Source: Plantago major (lineage: Eukaryota; Streptophyta; Magnoliopsida; Lamiales; Plantaginaceae). Taken from it: DNA of 64,000 nt. The translations under genes were made by a program, and so were the position numbers. This document shows, piece after piece, positions 21,568 through 34,376 of the stretch. The notes beneath the pieces were generated by a model. That model ran no database searches and was not told the DNA's origin. It saw only the letters and a list, made by a program, of their open reading frames with translations. Position 1 is the first letter of the stretch; the number at the start of each line of letters is the position of its first letter. The stretch is taken from the NCBI GenBank assembly GCA_026545765.1, contig CM048842.1:27442667-27506666 (forward strand), given 5' to 3'.

Positions 21568-22977
21568 GTGGAGTCCTTTTCCAGCTACTACACACCTTCT
21601 GCAAGAGAAATGGTGAATAGTGCAAATATTTTACCGGAGCACAACTCATTCAGAGAAAGCACATTGATGGCCTTAATTGCCCATGATGAAAAATTTATGC
21701 AAGTTGTTATGGAAGGGCAAGAGAGAACAGGACAGGAGATTGAAGGGATCATGAGCAGAATAGAGGACTTAGCAGATAGGTTGGCTAACTTCATAGCAGG
21801 TCTGGAATTTGGGGACGAAGATGAATTGGAAGAGGAGATTCAAGCAACTACGGTACTGCGTAGTGGTAAGGTTATTGAGGACCCAAGAAGCAGCACTGAG
21901 GTTCTATATAAATCTAATAACCCCTTCCCCCCCCCCCCAGGACTGCCAGTTCCCAAGCCATTACCATACCCTGGGAGAGTTAAGAAGCCAAAAGATGACA
22001 GTAAGTTCAAATCTATTCTGGCAATGCTTTCAAAAGTTAACATGAACATGCCACTGCTGGAGCTTATCGATAATGTCCCCTCCTATGCTAAGTTCTTCAA
22101 GGATCTAAAGGCTAATAAGAAGCTTTCGTCTACTGAAAAGCTGATTCTTCCAGAAACAGCAAATTCTGTGATCGGATTACCAGTGAAACAACAAGACCCA
22201 AGGCGTTTCGTGATTGATATACAAATGGATAATGGGAAGGTAGCAAAATGTATGCTCGACTTGGGAGCGAGCATTAATCTTATTACCCATGACCTTTATC
22301 AGGAGCTCGGTTTGGGAAAGTTGAAAGCTGTGAATATGACTTTGCAGATGGTTGATTGTAGTCTCCATCGACCACTTGGTATTATACGGGATGCTTTGGT
22401 CAAGGTTGACACATACTTGGTACCAGCAGATTTTGTAGTTCTACCTCCCAGCAACGCAGCGACCAGCAGCAGAAACCATGTGATTTTGCTGAGAAGGCCA
22501 TTCATGACAACTGTCAAACTTCAAGTCGATGTTTCAGAAGGGAAGATAGCGATGGATATCGGAGGCAATCGAATAAGCAAGGACGCAGTCTTTCCTACAA
22601 GTAACTCTAATGCCTATTCTGTTACAGAACTTGAGTTCGCCAAAGAATTTCATTGCATCATTGATGACTGTGTATATACTGATTTGCTTGATGATATTGC
22701 TCGCGATAAGTTAGAGCCCGCTTTGACACTAGATCCTGATAAGGGAATTGTGAGTGAGGAAAGTCAAGAGCTAATCTGTACTTTAGATTCAGCTGAAACT
22801 GAACTGGCAGGTGAACTTGACCCCCCTAGTGAACCATTAGGTGAATTCGACTCCCTCAGTAGCAATACTGGGGAAATTGAACCCCCTAGGCCTGACCTTA
22901 AGGAGCTCCCATCCCACCTTAAGTATACTTTCCTTGGTGAAAATCGGTCCAAACCTGTGATAATCTCTTCGAAATAG
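21568..22977 (+). pseudogene. Athila-like gag C-terminal region and protease
   Basis: A 469-codon open stretch begins MESFSSYYTPSAREMV. It contains a coiled-coil-like N-terminal part, a Pro-rich linker (PFPPPPGLPVPKPLPYPGRV), the Athila-type segment PSYAKFFKDLKANKKLSS and a retropepsin-like protease segment (MLDLGASINLITHDLYQELG, near residues 230-250). A C-terminal acidic part precedes the pol region. Part of a fossil element. Confidence 0.85.
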
Positions 22978-23089
22978 CAAAAAGAAGAAGAGAACCAACT
23001 TGTTGAGCTTCTTAAGGAGAATTCTGCGGCCATAGGATGGGGAATTGGAGACATTAAGGGCATTAGCGCAACCCGCTGCACACACAGGA

Positions 23090-24581
23090 TAAGTTTAGAA
23101 GACGACGCTAAACCTATTAGGCAACCCCAGCGCAGGCTTAATCCTGTTATGCAAGATGTAGTGAAATCTGAGATCCATAAGATGCTTGAGCACGACATAA
23201 TTTACCCCATAGCTGATAGTAGATAGGTGAGTCCTGTGCATGTAGTTCCTAAGAAGTTGGGGGTTACTGTCGAAACAAATTAGAAGGGCATAGAGGTCCC
23301 GGTAAGAAAAACCACTGGGTGGCGTGTGTGCATTGATTACAGGAAACTAAACGCAGCCACTAAGATCACTTCCCTCTGCCATTCATTGATGAGATGCTTA
23401 ACTGCCTTGCTGGGCGAGAGTTCTATTATTTTTTGGATGGTCTTTCAGGTTTCTATCAAATACCCATTGCTCAGGAGGATCAGGAGAAGACGACATTTAC
23501 TTGTCACTATGGGACTTTTGCCTATCATCGAATGCCTTTCGGACTGTGCAACGCTCCTACTACTTTTCAAAGATGCATGCTCTCTATATTTTCTGACATG
23601 GTGTAGGATTTTATAGAGGTCTTCATGGATGACATTTCTCTTTTTGGAGATTCTTTTGCTGATTGCTTACATAAACTTGATAAAGTGCTTAAACGCTGCA
23701 TTGAGTGTAACTTAACTCTTAGCTGGGAAAAAAGTCACTTTATGGTTAGAGAAGGAATTGTCTTAGGGCATGTAGTCTCAAAGTGTGGGATAGAAGTTGA
23801 TAGAGCAAAGCTTGATGTGATTGTTAAACTTCCCCCTCCCACTTGTGTGAAAGAGATGGAATCTTTTCTTGGGCATGTTGGTTTTCATAGGAGATTCATT
23901 AAAGATTTTTCGAAGATTGCTAAGTGTTTGAGCAACTTTCTTATGAAAGATGTGCCTTTTGTTTTCAATGATGAATGCATGCAGGCCTTTAACATCTTGA
24001 AAGAGCAGCTTATTTCCGCTCCCATTGTTGTTACCCCTAACTGGTCCTTACCATTTGAGATTATGTGCGATGCTTCTGATTTCGCTTTAGGTGTTATTTT
24101 AGGACAAAGGATAAATGGACATTTTCATGTCATTTACTATGCCAGCAAGACACTTAACCCTGCGCAGGTTAACTACACCACAACTGAGAAAGAATTCCTA
24201 GCTGTTCTTTTCGCATTGGATAAATTCCGTTCGTATCTGAAGGGATTCAAAGTGATCATCCACACGGATCACGCTGCGATCCGCCACCTCATGGCGAAGA
24301 GTGATTCTAAGCCGCGCCTCATTCGGTGGGTTTTGATGTTACAGGAGTTCGATTGCGAAATAGTTGATAAGTGTGGTAAAGATAATCTTGTTGGTGACCA
24401 TTTATCTCGGTTTGATCCTAAGACAATCTCCCCTTCTCCACCTATTCCCGATGACCTACCTGATGAGCATCTATTCTCTGTTAGCTTAGAGCCTTGGTTT
24501 GCAGATATTGTGAATTTTCTTGTTGCAGGCGTTTTCCCCGCTAACATGTCTTCGCAGGAAAGAAGGAACTTTGCGCGCTGA
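23090..24581 (+). pseudogene. Athila-like reverse transcriptase and RNase H
   Basis: Recognisable gypsy RT words are present: CIDYRKLNAATK, the PFGLCNAPTTFQRCM segment, and [18 protein letters not shown], followed by the connection ([17 protein letters not shown]) and RNase H ([41 protein letters not shown]). The order and wording match the Athila lineage of plant Ty3/gypsy elements. Several breaks; fossil. Confidence 0.9.
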
Positions 24582-24689
24582 ACAAATGGCTACTTTTGGG
24601 ATGACCCCTACCTTTTCAAGGAGGAAGCTGATGGCATCCTATGGTGCTGCATTCCTGAAAGTTAAGTAGGCAGTGTTCTCACCTTTTGT

Positions 24690-25773
24690 CATACCATGCA
24701 GTGTGGTGGGCACTACAGCGGGAAGAAAACCGCCATGAAGGTTCTTCAATCAGGTTTCTTTTGGCCCTCTCTGTTTAAAGATGCTCATAAGTTTTGTGCT
24801 AGTTGTGATGCATGCCAGCAGTAACATTAGCAAGCGTAATGAGATGCCTTTGACCAGCAATCTTGTGGTAGAACCCTTTGATGTGTGGGGTATTGACTTT
24901 ATGGGACCCTTTCCCAAAAGTAATGGTAATGAATATATTCTTGTTGCGGTAGACTATGTGACTAAGTGGGTGGAGGCTATGGCCACCAGCACTAACGATT
25001 CCAAAGTTGTGCTCTCTTTCTTGTCCAAGAATATTTCAGCAGGTTTGGTACACCCAGAGCAATCATTAGCGATGGCGGATCTCATTTTATTAACTGTTCA
25101 TTTGCGAACTTGCTTGTGAAGTATGGAGTGCAACACCGTGTCGCAACTGCATACCACCCGCAAACTTCTGGTCAAGTGGAAGTCAGCAATAGGCAAATCA
25201 AGAGCATTCTCACGAGGGTCGTAAAACCAAATCGTAAGGATTGGTCAACCAAGCTAGATGATGCACTGTGGGCTCACAGAACCTGTTACAAGACTGTTAT
25301 TGGTACAACCCCCTACCGGTTGGTTTATGGCAAAGCTTCTCACCTTCCCGTGGAGTTGGAGCACAAAGTAGCATGGGCCACCAAGGAACTCAATCTCGAT
25401 ATGCAGGCAGCTGGGGAGGAACGATTGCTGCAAATCTCCGTGCTGGAAGAACTCCGCCACCTTGCCTTTGAGAATGCAAAGATTTACAAGCAGAAGACGA
25501 AGGAGTATCATGACAAGGGGATAATCCGCAAGACTTGCACCCAGGTATGAAAGTTTTGGTTTTAACTCGCCTTAAAAGCTTCTGTGAAAGTTGCGTTCGC
25601 GTTGGGATGGACCGTACACGATAATTCATGTGGCACCGCATGGTGCTGTCGAACTCTTGAATCCCGCTGACGGTTCCACCTTCAAGGTTAATGGGCAGCG
25701 AGTTAAACCATACTTTCACGGGTACATTGAGCGACCGGGAGAAGTGGTCGAACTCTCCGAGTCCAGTACATGA
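24690..25773 (+). pseudogene. Athila-like integrase
   Basis: The stretch encodes a zinc-binding-like N-terminal remnant (CGGHYSGKKT near 24700), the catalytic core ([19 protein letters not shown]; later [39 protein letters not shown]) and a C-terminal part ending near PGEVVELSESST at 25773. Word order is that of gypsy integrases. Fossil. Confidence 0.88.
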
Positions 25774-27115
25774 CTCTAAACTGTACATCACAGGCAAGTC
25801 ACTGTTGACCCCATTCTTTTTCTTTTTTACTCTGCGCTTGAGGACATGTTTGAGTTCAGGTTTGGGGAGGGGGAATGTGCTCTCTAGTGTCTTGTCTGCG
25901 TTTTCTCTATTTTCTGAGTCTCTAGAGTCTTTCGTCCTTTACTTTTTGTTTGTTTTGGTCATTTTTCGTTCCTTCTCTAGAGTCTTTCGTGAGTCATTCT
26001 TCCAAGTTACGAAAACTTCTTTTGTGATTGTTAAATCTGCTTATTGCTTACGTTTTGCACGATTCTCAACTTAGATAGAGTAGTGAGCTTAAAATTTTGT
26101 AAGTTTGTTTTTCCTGTAAATAGAAAGTTTGTTTAACTCTTTAGTCCAAAAAGCCGGTGAGAAACTTTAAGCCGATAAAAAAATTGTACCGGCGCTTGTG
26201 TGACCCTTTCGGGAAGTGCAAACCCTCTTGTTTGCGCCTTTTCATTCTCATGTGTACTCAATTAAGTTATGTATGACGAACGGCATGCTCTTCATGTTTC
26301 ATTTTGTCGAAAGCCAGTGCATTGCGAAGAACCGGTTTGGGGAGAAGAAATCTGTTGCGTTATGATGTTATTGTTCAAATTTTGTAATATGTATTCCCCC
26401 TGATTAGTTGAATTGTCTCGGAGTGTATCTATGGTGCTTGTCATCACCGTAGTCGTGTTGGGCGTGTTTCAAATACTACCTATATACCGGCATGGTCCTA
26501 AAAAGCCATATGTCCGTGAGGGTTGATGTCACGTACACCAAACTAACACGCACAAAAGTGTGGACATCGGTAAACAGACACTACCAAAAAAGTGAGACTA
26601 AAAGAGTCCATAGTGGCCAAATTGATTAGAATTTAATTCATTTGATACAAATATTTGGTTTATGGAAGTTGGTTGTATGTCTTGGCAAGCTGCTATACGC
26701 AAGGAAAAAGTCCCTTCTGACTTAACTAATTGAGTACATTGCATGAGGTATTTAAGGAACCTTTGTAACGAGAGTAACCTTCCTTTTCTCTTATTGTTCT
26801 TGAGTGTTTAACCCACTGGGCACTTCCAGAGTGTGAGAGAGAATAGTGTAGGATTTACTTGCGAGGGATTGGAGAGTTTGACTTAAGTGTTATTTATTTG
26901 AAAAACTCTCTTGCAGGATTTTTTGTGCACTATTTTTGTCAACGCCAGTTGAGTGCAAACCTTTTGCATCTTGTGAACTTAACGTTTACAATGGTAGAGT
27001 TCGGCCACTTGGAAGATTTACTCGTCTGTGTGTTATTATATGTCGTAGTCTAAGTCTAGTTGTGTTTTGGTTGTTTGTTTGCTCGGGGACGAGCAAAGGT
27101 TCGGTTTGGGGATTT
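25774..27115 (+). other. Non-coding internal region of the Athila-like element
   Basis: 1.3 kb without a convincing ORF. Short open stretches (25691-26074, 26859-27118) are Phe/Leu/Ser-rich readings of T-rich DNA. Athila elements often have a long non-coding or envelope-like part here; no transmembrane protein could be recognised. A G-rich stretch (GGTTTGGGGATTT) directly precedes the 3' LTR and is the likely polypurine tract. Confidence 0.65.
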
Positions 27116-28321
27116 TGATAAGACAATATTCTAACGTCTCATTTGGTCTTTTTTAGCGGTCTTTGTGAGTCTTTGTCTTTAGTTTTGTAGTCCTTTTAGT
27201 TCGTTTTTATGCTTCGGTATTTTGTTTATATTTTGTAGAAATCGATGTCTTTTGAGCCTAATCAGAACAAGGCGTTTAGCATGGCTCGCCGCGGCGAGAT
27301 TTTACGAGCATGGTATTGAAACTTCCAGCATGGCTCACCGCGGCGAGGAAATCCGTCCGCCGCGGCGAGATTTAGCGAGTGATCATCTTCTGCAATTTAA
27401 GAAGACTCGCCGTGGCAAAGGAATTGGTCCGCCACGGCAAGATTATGCGAGCTAGATATATATTGCGATTAAGAAGGTTCGCCGCTGTGAGCTATTCCTT
27501 CCGCCGCGGCGAGAGACGCAGAATTAGTTGTGTTTTCCTTATTAGATTAGAATTTTGATTCTTTTTCTTTCATACTTCTTTTAACCTAGTTTTAAGAAAA
27601 GCTCCAAGATACACATATTGACATTGAGACGTCTGTGGAGCTTGGTTATTCATTGATTTTATTCATCAAGATTATTGGTATTGATTTCTCCATTGCCTTG
27701 GTCTTTACAATTTGTTCTCTATTCTCATTGATTGAATTGTATGTTATTGCATGCGAGCTTTTCATCTATGTTTCACATGAATATTACCATGAATCTATGT
27801 ATGCAATTATCTATTATGAGTAGCTAAACACCTTTGAATACAGTAGTATGTGAAGATTATGCATATTCGTTCTAGGGTTTCTCAAAGCACTCATATAGGT
27901 TAGTCTCGTATAAAATCTTCGTAAAAACGTTCAATCCGATAAGTCCGTATTAAATTCTCTAAATTGTTCATGTTTAAGGATCCTGAATTGACGACTCAAG
28001 ATTTCTCTAGTATAATATTTTCTAAGAACAATTGGTTGAATCGGATTGATTGATTTACTGTACAACGACCGTGTGACAAATATGAGTGCTGTCCCTAGTT
28101 CGAATTAGCTTAATTGGATCTTGCTACTGTATTCATCTTTCTCTCATTGTTAATAATAGTCTTACCTTTAGTTAAACTAGTTAGAAGTATAACCAAATCA
28201 TCAATCAAACTGTTACTCGCAAGTATCTGTTTACTCTGACTGCTATGTAGCTTAATTAATTCCTTAGCGAACGACTCTGTGGTTTAGCTTTGTCTGTCTA
28301 TAACAACTGCTTACTACTTGG
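27116..28321 (+). mobile_element. 3' LTR of the Athila-like element
   Basis: Starts TGATAAGACAATATTC and aligns throughout with the 5' LTR, including the GC-rich palindrome cluster (27280-27515) and the 62-codon open stretch (27635-27823). It runs directly into sequence of another element (remnant D). Confidence 0.88.
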
Positions 28322-28329
28322 ATTAGTTG

Positions 28330-29996
28330 AGGGATTATGCCAAAGAGAAGCTGAAAAAGTATCTAGGCCCTAACTATCACCAGTACAAGAATATGCAATT
28401 GACCAACTCTCTGAATAAACATGGTCGGAAAGCATCAAATCGAGGTTACGTAAATCGAAGCGATATCTGCTGTCGTAACCTGGTCACTTCAAACGGGACT
28501 GTCCTATTCTGAACAAGCTCAAGACAGGTGACAAAAGGATAGGAGAAACTTCAAGAGAAACCAGAGAGCTATGCTTTCTAAAGAAAGAAAGAAGATCGAA
28601 ATCCAACTGGATGCACTTGATCTTGATTCAGACTCTGACGACGATGATTCTGATGAGTCGAAGCTTCTGTCACTAGAATTATGTGCCTACACTCACGAAG
28701 TATTTGAGTTTGGTCGAAAGAAGAATGAAATGTGTGGAGTTGCTGAGGAAATCTATCCAGATTAATCTAACCTTAAGACATGTCTTATGGTTGATGATGA
28801 GGTAAACAACATTTCGCAATTCATTAATTATGATAGTGATGAGGAAGGAATCAAGGATCTAGAACATCTCAGAAGGGATCTGGATCTTTATGAAAGAGAG
28901 TTCTTGGTTGCTCGATCTAGAACCAAAATACTTGAAACAGAAAAAGAGTCTCTTGAAAGAAAGTGTTCACATTTACGACGACTTTCTGACACCAAGGATG
29001 CAGAAAATGCATTCCTAAAGGCTCAGATAGACGAAACCAGAAAGTTGCATTATGAGGCTATGGAGTTGCTCCAAAAGAAATGTGAAAACCTTCTTTCTGA
29101 GAATGAGGAACTAAAGAAGAAAGAATTATCTTTCCAATCCTATGCCAAAGCGAGTGACACTCACACTGAAGTACACTCTTACCTAAGAGATCCTTCAGAA
29201 AAGGGAGGACTTGGGCTTGACACACAAACAAGCAATTCTAATCCTCTAAAAAAGAGTGATGAAAGTTTGACATTTGTTGGTGATCAACAAAGTGGTTCTC
29301 AAACAACCTATAACATTGGTCAGAAAGCTAAGGTTGTTGACAAAGGTAAAGCTGTTGCGACCATACATTTGAGGGAAAAACAAGTTCCCAAGAAAACTGT
29401 GGAAAAGATTTATGAAAAGAAACTATGCACTAAAAAGTGCAATCATCCACAGTGCTATGTCTCTAGGAAATAAAAAATTGCAGGAGCTGGCGATTTTCCC
29501 AATGTACCATTTGTCGGAAGAAATAATGATCCAGAGACTAGTGAAGCTGCTGAGAAAAGATCTCAGAAAGCAAAGGTGCTCAAAATGGCATTGGCTACAA
29601 AGCCATTGGAAAGATACTTACTCTACAATATAAAAAAGAGAGCAAGAACGATGGATGAATGCCAGGATTGCGCATAGCAATCGTCAGAAGTGGATGAAAG
29701 AACAGGCTACGACCACTCTGAATGCCAGGGCTAGAAGGAATCTGAGAAGGAAAGCTGAGTTCGCTGAAAAGTCAACTCAGCAACCTGATAGGTATCTGAA
29801 AGCACCAAAAGGAACACCAAGGAACACTCCAAGAAGGAAAATAGTTTTAAATGATAGTGACACTGGTCATTTACCTAAAATTCCTCCCTTTGTTCCAATA
29901 AGACAAAAGAATACCCCAAGGAAGTTCATTCATAAATGGTTTCCTACAGGGAGATTCTTTAGTTCAGAAGGTTCCATTGTTGGAATGAGAGCCTAA
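28330..29996 (+). pseudogene. Element D gag and gag-pol linker
   Basis: The stretch encodes a basic start (KEKLKKYLGPNYHQYK), an acidic run (LDLDSDSDDDDSDESKLL), a long coiled coil (28787-29150), the segment FQSYAKASDTHTEVHSYLRD shared with the inverted piece at 1-505, a Cys/His segment (CTKKCNHPQCYVSRK) and a basic linker ending KWFPTGRFFSSEGSIVG. The last words resemble the linker before pol in other plant copia elements. Fossil. Confidence 0.72.
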
Positions 29997-30014
29997 CTCC
30001 ATGTTTCCTGTTTT

Positions 30015-31196
30015 GTGCAGAACACTCTGAGGAAGAACCCGAAGTGGCATTTTGATCAGTCCTCTATGACTAAAGGGGAAGAGAAGGAATTCTATAAGGT
30101 ACAAAAACAAGCTAAGCCCAAAGGAAACGGTAAGGAAAAGATGTACCAGGAACGACCCCTTAATCTGGAAAGAGTAACAACAAGGTCCCAAGCAAAGACC
30201 TTTCAAACAACTGCCTTGCCACCTCCAGCTTCCAAGAGCTTGAGTGACAAAAGAAGGGGAGTTTCTGAAGAAGAAGGAGAAATCTCTGAAAAGAGAAGAA
30301 AAATTTCTCCAGAAAGCTGCAAAGGTACTGAAACCTTTGAGAAAGAAAATAATGATGATGATGAGCACAATGAAACTCATCTCAAGAGAATCAGCTCTTC
30401 TGCTCCTATAGCTGCAAAGCCTCTTAAGGCTAGAAAACCTTCTGGAGAAACCAAGTACATACAAAAAGATGGATCCTCCAATAACCCCTCAGAAAAGAGC
30501 CTGAATTCCAAACAGAGAAGGAAGAGGGATAGAGGCATCAAGTTTGGAAGAACCCTTCGTCCAAGGCCTAAGGATGCTAGAATAGAATATGTGAAGATAG
30601 CAATGATCAGCCCTCTGTCTGGAACTGCATCAAAGTTCACAAGAATGACTACTAGATAATGGAACTCAAGTACTTGCTTGCCAATGGAAATGGGATTCCA
30701 GAACCAGTTTACCAACAACTGATGGCATGGAGAAAGAAAGGCAAAAGATCAAAAGTGATGCCTTATGAGATAAGCAAGACCTGGCTTGACTTTGAATTTG
30801 AAGTCAGACAGAATGCCAGACAGGATCTTTCCAAAGAATTCCCTTACATCAGGCCAGAGGATGTGCACACATTTGAAGACGAATCTGAAAAAAAGGAACA
30901 AACTGCAAGTGGAGCCCTTTGAGTCATTCTACATGACCAGAGAGGAATTTGAAGGTGACATGGAATATCTCAGAGAGATATATGATTATTACAAGCCCAC
31001 TGAAGAACAGTTGTTTCACTTTTGGAAATGGGGAAAGTTTATGTGGATAAAAGGAATAACCACAGGACTTACTGACAAACCCTATAAAGAGAGACGTGCT
31101 GCCTCCAGAGATTGTGAAATGAGGGTGAGGACCATTTTGAAGGAATACACTGAAGATTGCCTGAAATATGGTAACTTGGAGTTTCTAAAGGAATAA
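30015..31196 (+). pseudogene. Element D extra ORF, C-terminal part
   Basis: It starts in the basic low-complexity region (SSMTKGEEKEFYK) and contains the conserved C-terminal domain (YQQLMAWRKKGKRSK, ESFYMTREEFEGDMEYLREI, FWKWGKFMWIKG). It is more diverged from A than E and F are, suggesting a separate subfamily. Fossil. Confidence 0.72.
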
Positions 31197-31558
31197 AGAA
31201 GGATGAAAGCCAGCTAGTTAGGATGTTCACTTGGAACTTGGACTTTCCTATTGTCCTACTAGTTGTGTATTTTTTATTCTTGCTGATTCTACTTACTACT
31301 TAATTATCTTTTATAAGTTATCTGTGCTTTCCTTGTAATTTTGTTATCTGATGAACCTACTCTCAGATACTTTCTAATGAAACGATAACTTGTCAGCAAA
31401 GATCACACCTTGTGATTTGGTTGATTTCTTACTTTCTGCACTTAAATAAAAGATTGATAAATCATAAGAAATGTTTAAGTGGCAGATAGTTTCCTCATCC
31501 AAAGTTGTAATAGGTTTTTAAAGGTAGTCATAGGTGACTGATCAAATAGGGGGAAATT

Positions 31559-33019
31559 TGTTAGGAAATATTTGTTTAGTTTTGATCAATACACCATAAT
31601 GACTTACGTTAGTTGAGAAATGTATCTAGTACTCTTGGTTCACTTGAACATTGTAAAGAGGAAGTATACTTAGTATGATTAGTCCAGTAAATCTTGTATA
31701 GGATGTTAGGTCTCTGAATGTAATTTTATATTTTTGAAGAAGACCAAGAAGAAGGCATCCAGCAGAAAGAGTTCAACTATTTGAAGATATGAAGACTGCA
31801 CAAGATTACAAAAGACTAAGGAATTGTGTCTCAGAACCCATATGCAAAAAAATAACTTAGTGAAAACTATGTTTCTGGAAGAAACGATGTTTTCCTTAGT
31901 TTTGAAAAGCTTGGAGTTTCTGATAGCAACGTGCATAGCCTCAAACAGCGTGCATAGTTCCGTTGGCACAACAGGACAAAAGATAGTACAGTGCATTTAA
32001 TGCAATTCCAGAACTCGCTGAGCAAAAGCTTTATCTCTGAACAAAGAGAGAAAAGTTCTGCAGTACTATCAACGGATTGTTTGTAGTTTGAATCTCAATA
32101 GCCTAACGAATAGTAATTCAAACGGCATGATTTTCAACTATAAATATTACCACTTAGAATGCTTGAACATACACTTGAACGACTGAATTTCATACCCTAC
32201 ACTCAAGCATACATGCCTTCTGCCTACTTACTCTCTAGCTTTACAGTTGCGACCAAGCTCTTGATTCTAAGTAGCACGAAAGTTTTAAGTGTCCTGATCT
32301 TTAACAAGCTATATCTGTTGTGAAAGAGTTGAATTGATGCATTGTTGCGACTTGCTAAGATATTCATTCTCCTGAACAAAGAACATAGACTTGGGTCAAA
32401 AAAGAACATATCACCACACACTGCCCAAGTGTGTTATGTGACTCTTGTTCTAGAAGGTAGTATTACATAACTGTGGACGTTATTAATCTACCGATCTGAT
32501 AAACTCTTCTTAACCAACACCAGCAAAAGGCGTGGTGTAGAGGAAGTACTTAGTTTGGGAAACTAAGGAATAACTCCAAGGTTAAAGGTTCTGAGTAGAG
32601 GAAGTACTTGGCTGGGAAAGCCAGGGAAGAACTCAGGGGGAACACTTGGTTGGTAACCTAGTGTATTTAGGAATCGAGAGAAGATATTTGTAAGGTGAAC
32701 TCAATTATCTGTCTTAGTGGATTCTAGGTCTGAGAAAGGCCGAAGTGGACTAGTTGAAGGACTACACCACCTTCAGATACCACTATAAAACCACTATGTT
32801 ATTTAGTTTCTGCCTTTACTTACTCGCAAAGTAATTTACACACTTTACTAGCTTGCTGGGCACGTGCACTTATCAGAAAGACTTCTGCTATTCTGATTAT
32901 AAGTATCAGAAAGTAACCCAACTTTCTGAGAAACTGTTTTATCGACAAAAGTTTTAAAAGACTATTCATCCCCCCCCTCCCCCCTTTAGTCTTTTACTTT
33001 GCCGTTATCTGGACCAACA
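31559..33019 (+). mobile_element. 3' LTR of element D (Sirevirus-like)
   Basis: TGTTAGGAAATATTTG to TCTGGACCAACA, 1461 bases, after a polypurine tract. It has two hairpin units (about 32530-32640), and the hairpin near its 3' end (32906-32929) has a stem sequence different from the other copies yet still fully paired. The poly-C run is interrupted by a T. The 31197-31543 stretch before the tract is AT-rich and non-coding. Confidence 0.88.
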
Positions 33020-33287
33020 ACATATCCCCTAACACAATAGGGGTCACACACAACACTGGAGTACTCCAAAGCACGACAATACATCAAAAGGGTCACACAC
33101 TTAATAGGCATATTGATGAGCTTAAACGTACACACAATCCATACTTTCACAAAATTGCTTTCACAAATCGCACACACAACAAATACATTTTATGGGTACA
33201 CATACTTGATCCTTTTCGAATAGACTATTATATCAAGTCTCATTACTTGATATAATAACCATAAGTTGTTTATAAATTCTTAAAGCA

Positions 33288-33289
<2 letters not shown>
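33020..33289. other. Unassigned AT-rich sequence after element D
   Basis: CACACA-rich, AT-rich sequence with no ORF, terminal repeat or recognised similarity. It may be the DNA into which D was inserted. Confidence 0.4.

Positions 33290-33370
<81 letters not shown>
33290..33370. repeat. AT dinucleotide microsatellite
   Basis: About 80 bases of (AT)n with a few GT units in the middle. Confidence 0.97.
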
Positions 33371-33372
<2 letters not shown>

Positions 33373-34037
33373 TAAAATAGAAGCAAAAGTGTCAAGAGTT
33401 CCCCTTACACGACTCAAATCAAGCTTAACCTAGCTAAAACCACCAAGGCACAACTAACTTGTACCTCGAACTCTCCAAAACACCTCTTCATTGTAAGAAC
33501 CCAAAATATGAGTTAACATACATATACTTATACTTTTGGGGCTAAATGGTAAAATAACTATATAAGATGGTAGGAATTAAATCAAAGATTAAAAACAGGG
33601 ACTAGGCTGTAATTTACACAACTTCAATAACAAAACACAAGGATGAGGAACAGGCACGTACTAAAGTAGTTTGGCAAAGGCGGGGAACTTCGGTGAGTTA
33701 TAACTGCTTCATCTTTCACCCGATTCTCATGAAACAAGTTTCTACGGGTTCGTTACAAGATGAAGAACACGTTACGGAAATCGCGATAAAGTTTCGATAA
33801 GAAAACAAGGATATAGAAGGCACTAAAGCTTACCCAGAAGGATTACGCAACCGAGGAAGAACATCGAATACTTTTTCGGATCGAGGCTTACACAAACAAA
33901 TTTACAATTCGCAGGGATCTCAACGATATGATCTGGGTCAAGATTGAAATTCGTTTGACAGGGTTTTGGTTTTGAAACGGGGCTTTGTTCAATCTGGCTA
34001 TGGCGATGAGAGGTGATGCGAGAAAGACTGATTAATT
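33371..34037. other. Unassigned sequence, possible LTR edge
   Basis: No ORF of note. TGTAAGAACCC at about 33490 resembles the start of some plant gypsy LTRs, but no matching end or target duplication was found. The stretch 33979-34010 is repeated, with changes, at the left edge of the LINE tail that follows. Confidence 0.3.
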
Positions 34038-34050
34038 AATTTGGGATAAC

Positions 34051-34376
34051 GGGGCTTTGTTCAATCTGGATATGGCTTTGTTCAATATAGCTATGGCGCT
34101 GTCACTACATGCTAGAGGACGGGGATCCTGGTGCTCTTCCGATTTGGTTAAAAATGGCGGTTTTGGCTGGTTTTGTTAGAATGTCTGTTAGTTGAAGATA
34201 TGCTGTTTTTGGTGTTGACTGCTTTGGTTTAAATTTTTTTGTGGTTTTTGGGTTTATTAACTGCGTATTGTTTCTGTATTTGGATCTGGATTCCTGGGCG
34301 ATTTGTTGGCTCTGTAAATGAGTGGAACATCTCTTATGTTGCTAGTGGATAAATAAAATTTTAACTTTTCAAAAAA
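34051..34376 (+). mobile_element. 5'-truncated LINE tail with poly-A
   Basis: A 326-base insertion ends in TAATAAAATTTT-like sequence and an A run (34371-34378). It is flanked by a 13-base near-perfect direct repeat, AATTTGGGATAAC (34038-34050) and AATTTGGAATAAC (34377-34389). Poly-A plus a long, imperfect target duplication is the signature of target-primed reverse transcription. The first 50 bases repeat sequence that lies just upstream (GGGGCTTTGTTCAATCTGG at 33979 and 34051), so the 5' junction includes a locally copied filler. The L1 assignment rests on the tail type only. Confidence 0.7.

Larger units (their letters stand above)
20202..28321 (+). mobile_element. Athila-like Ty3/gypsy retrotransposon
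   Basis: Parts in order: 5' LTR (20202-21435), primer-binding site (21440-21457), gag C-terminal part and protease (21568-22977), reverse transcriptase and RNase H (about 23090-24581), integrase (24690-25550 and a little beyond), a non-coding stretch and a 3' LTR (27116-28321). At 8.1 kb it is shorter than typical Athila elements of 10-12 kb; little gag is visible and no envelope-like ORF. Hand comparison of two stretches of the LTR pair gave roughly 4 to 8 percent differences, which with usual plant rates suggests an age of a few million years. It is a broken fossil with several breaks, inserted in copy C. Confidence 0.88.
28322..33019 (+). mobile_element. Element D: internally shortened Sirevirus-like copia remnant
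   Basis: D holds gag and gag-pol linker sequence (28330-29996), then the C-terminal part of the family's extra ORF (30015-31196), a polypurine tract (31544-31556) and a 3' LTR (31559-33019). No protease, integrase, RT or RNase H could be seen between gag and the extra ORF. It may derive from a deleted copy or from recombination between copies. Fossil with several breaks. The sequence after 33019 is unrelated. Confidence 0.78.

Noticed and set aside
22764-23198. 144-codon minus-strand frame
   Set aside because: Antisense shadow of the gag-protease/RT coding region.
25691-26074. 127-codon frame after integrase, candidate envelope-like ORF of the Athila element
   Set aside because: It overlaps the integrase end in another frame and is a Phe/Ser/Leu-rich reading of T-rich DNA; no signal peptide or clear membrane segments.
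31706-31996. Minus-strand frames in the LTRs (for example 31706-31996 and 37120-37473) as genes
   Set aside because: They recur in several LTR copies at the same place in antisense, with no conserved start or domain; explained by LTR similarity.
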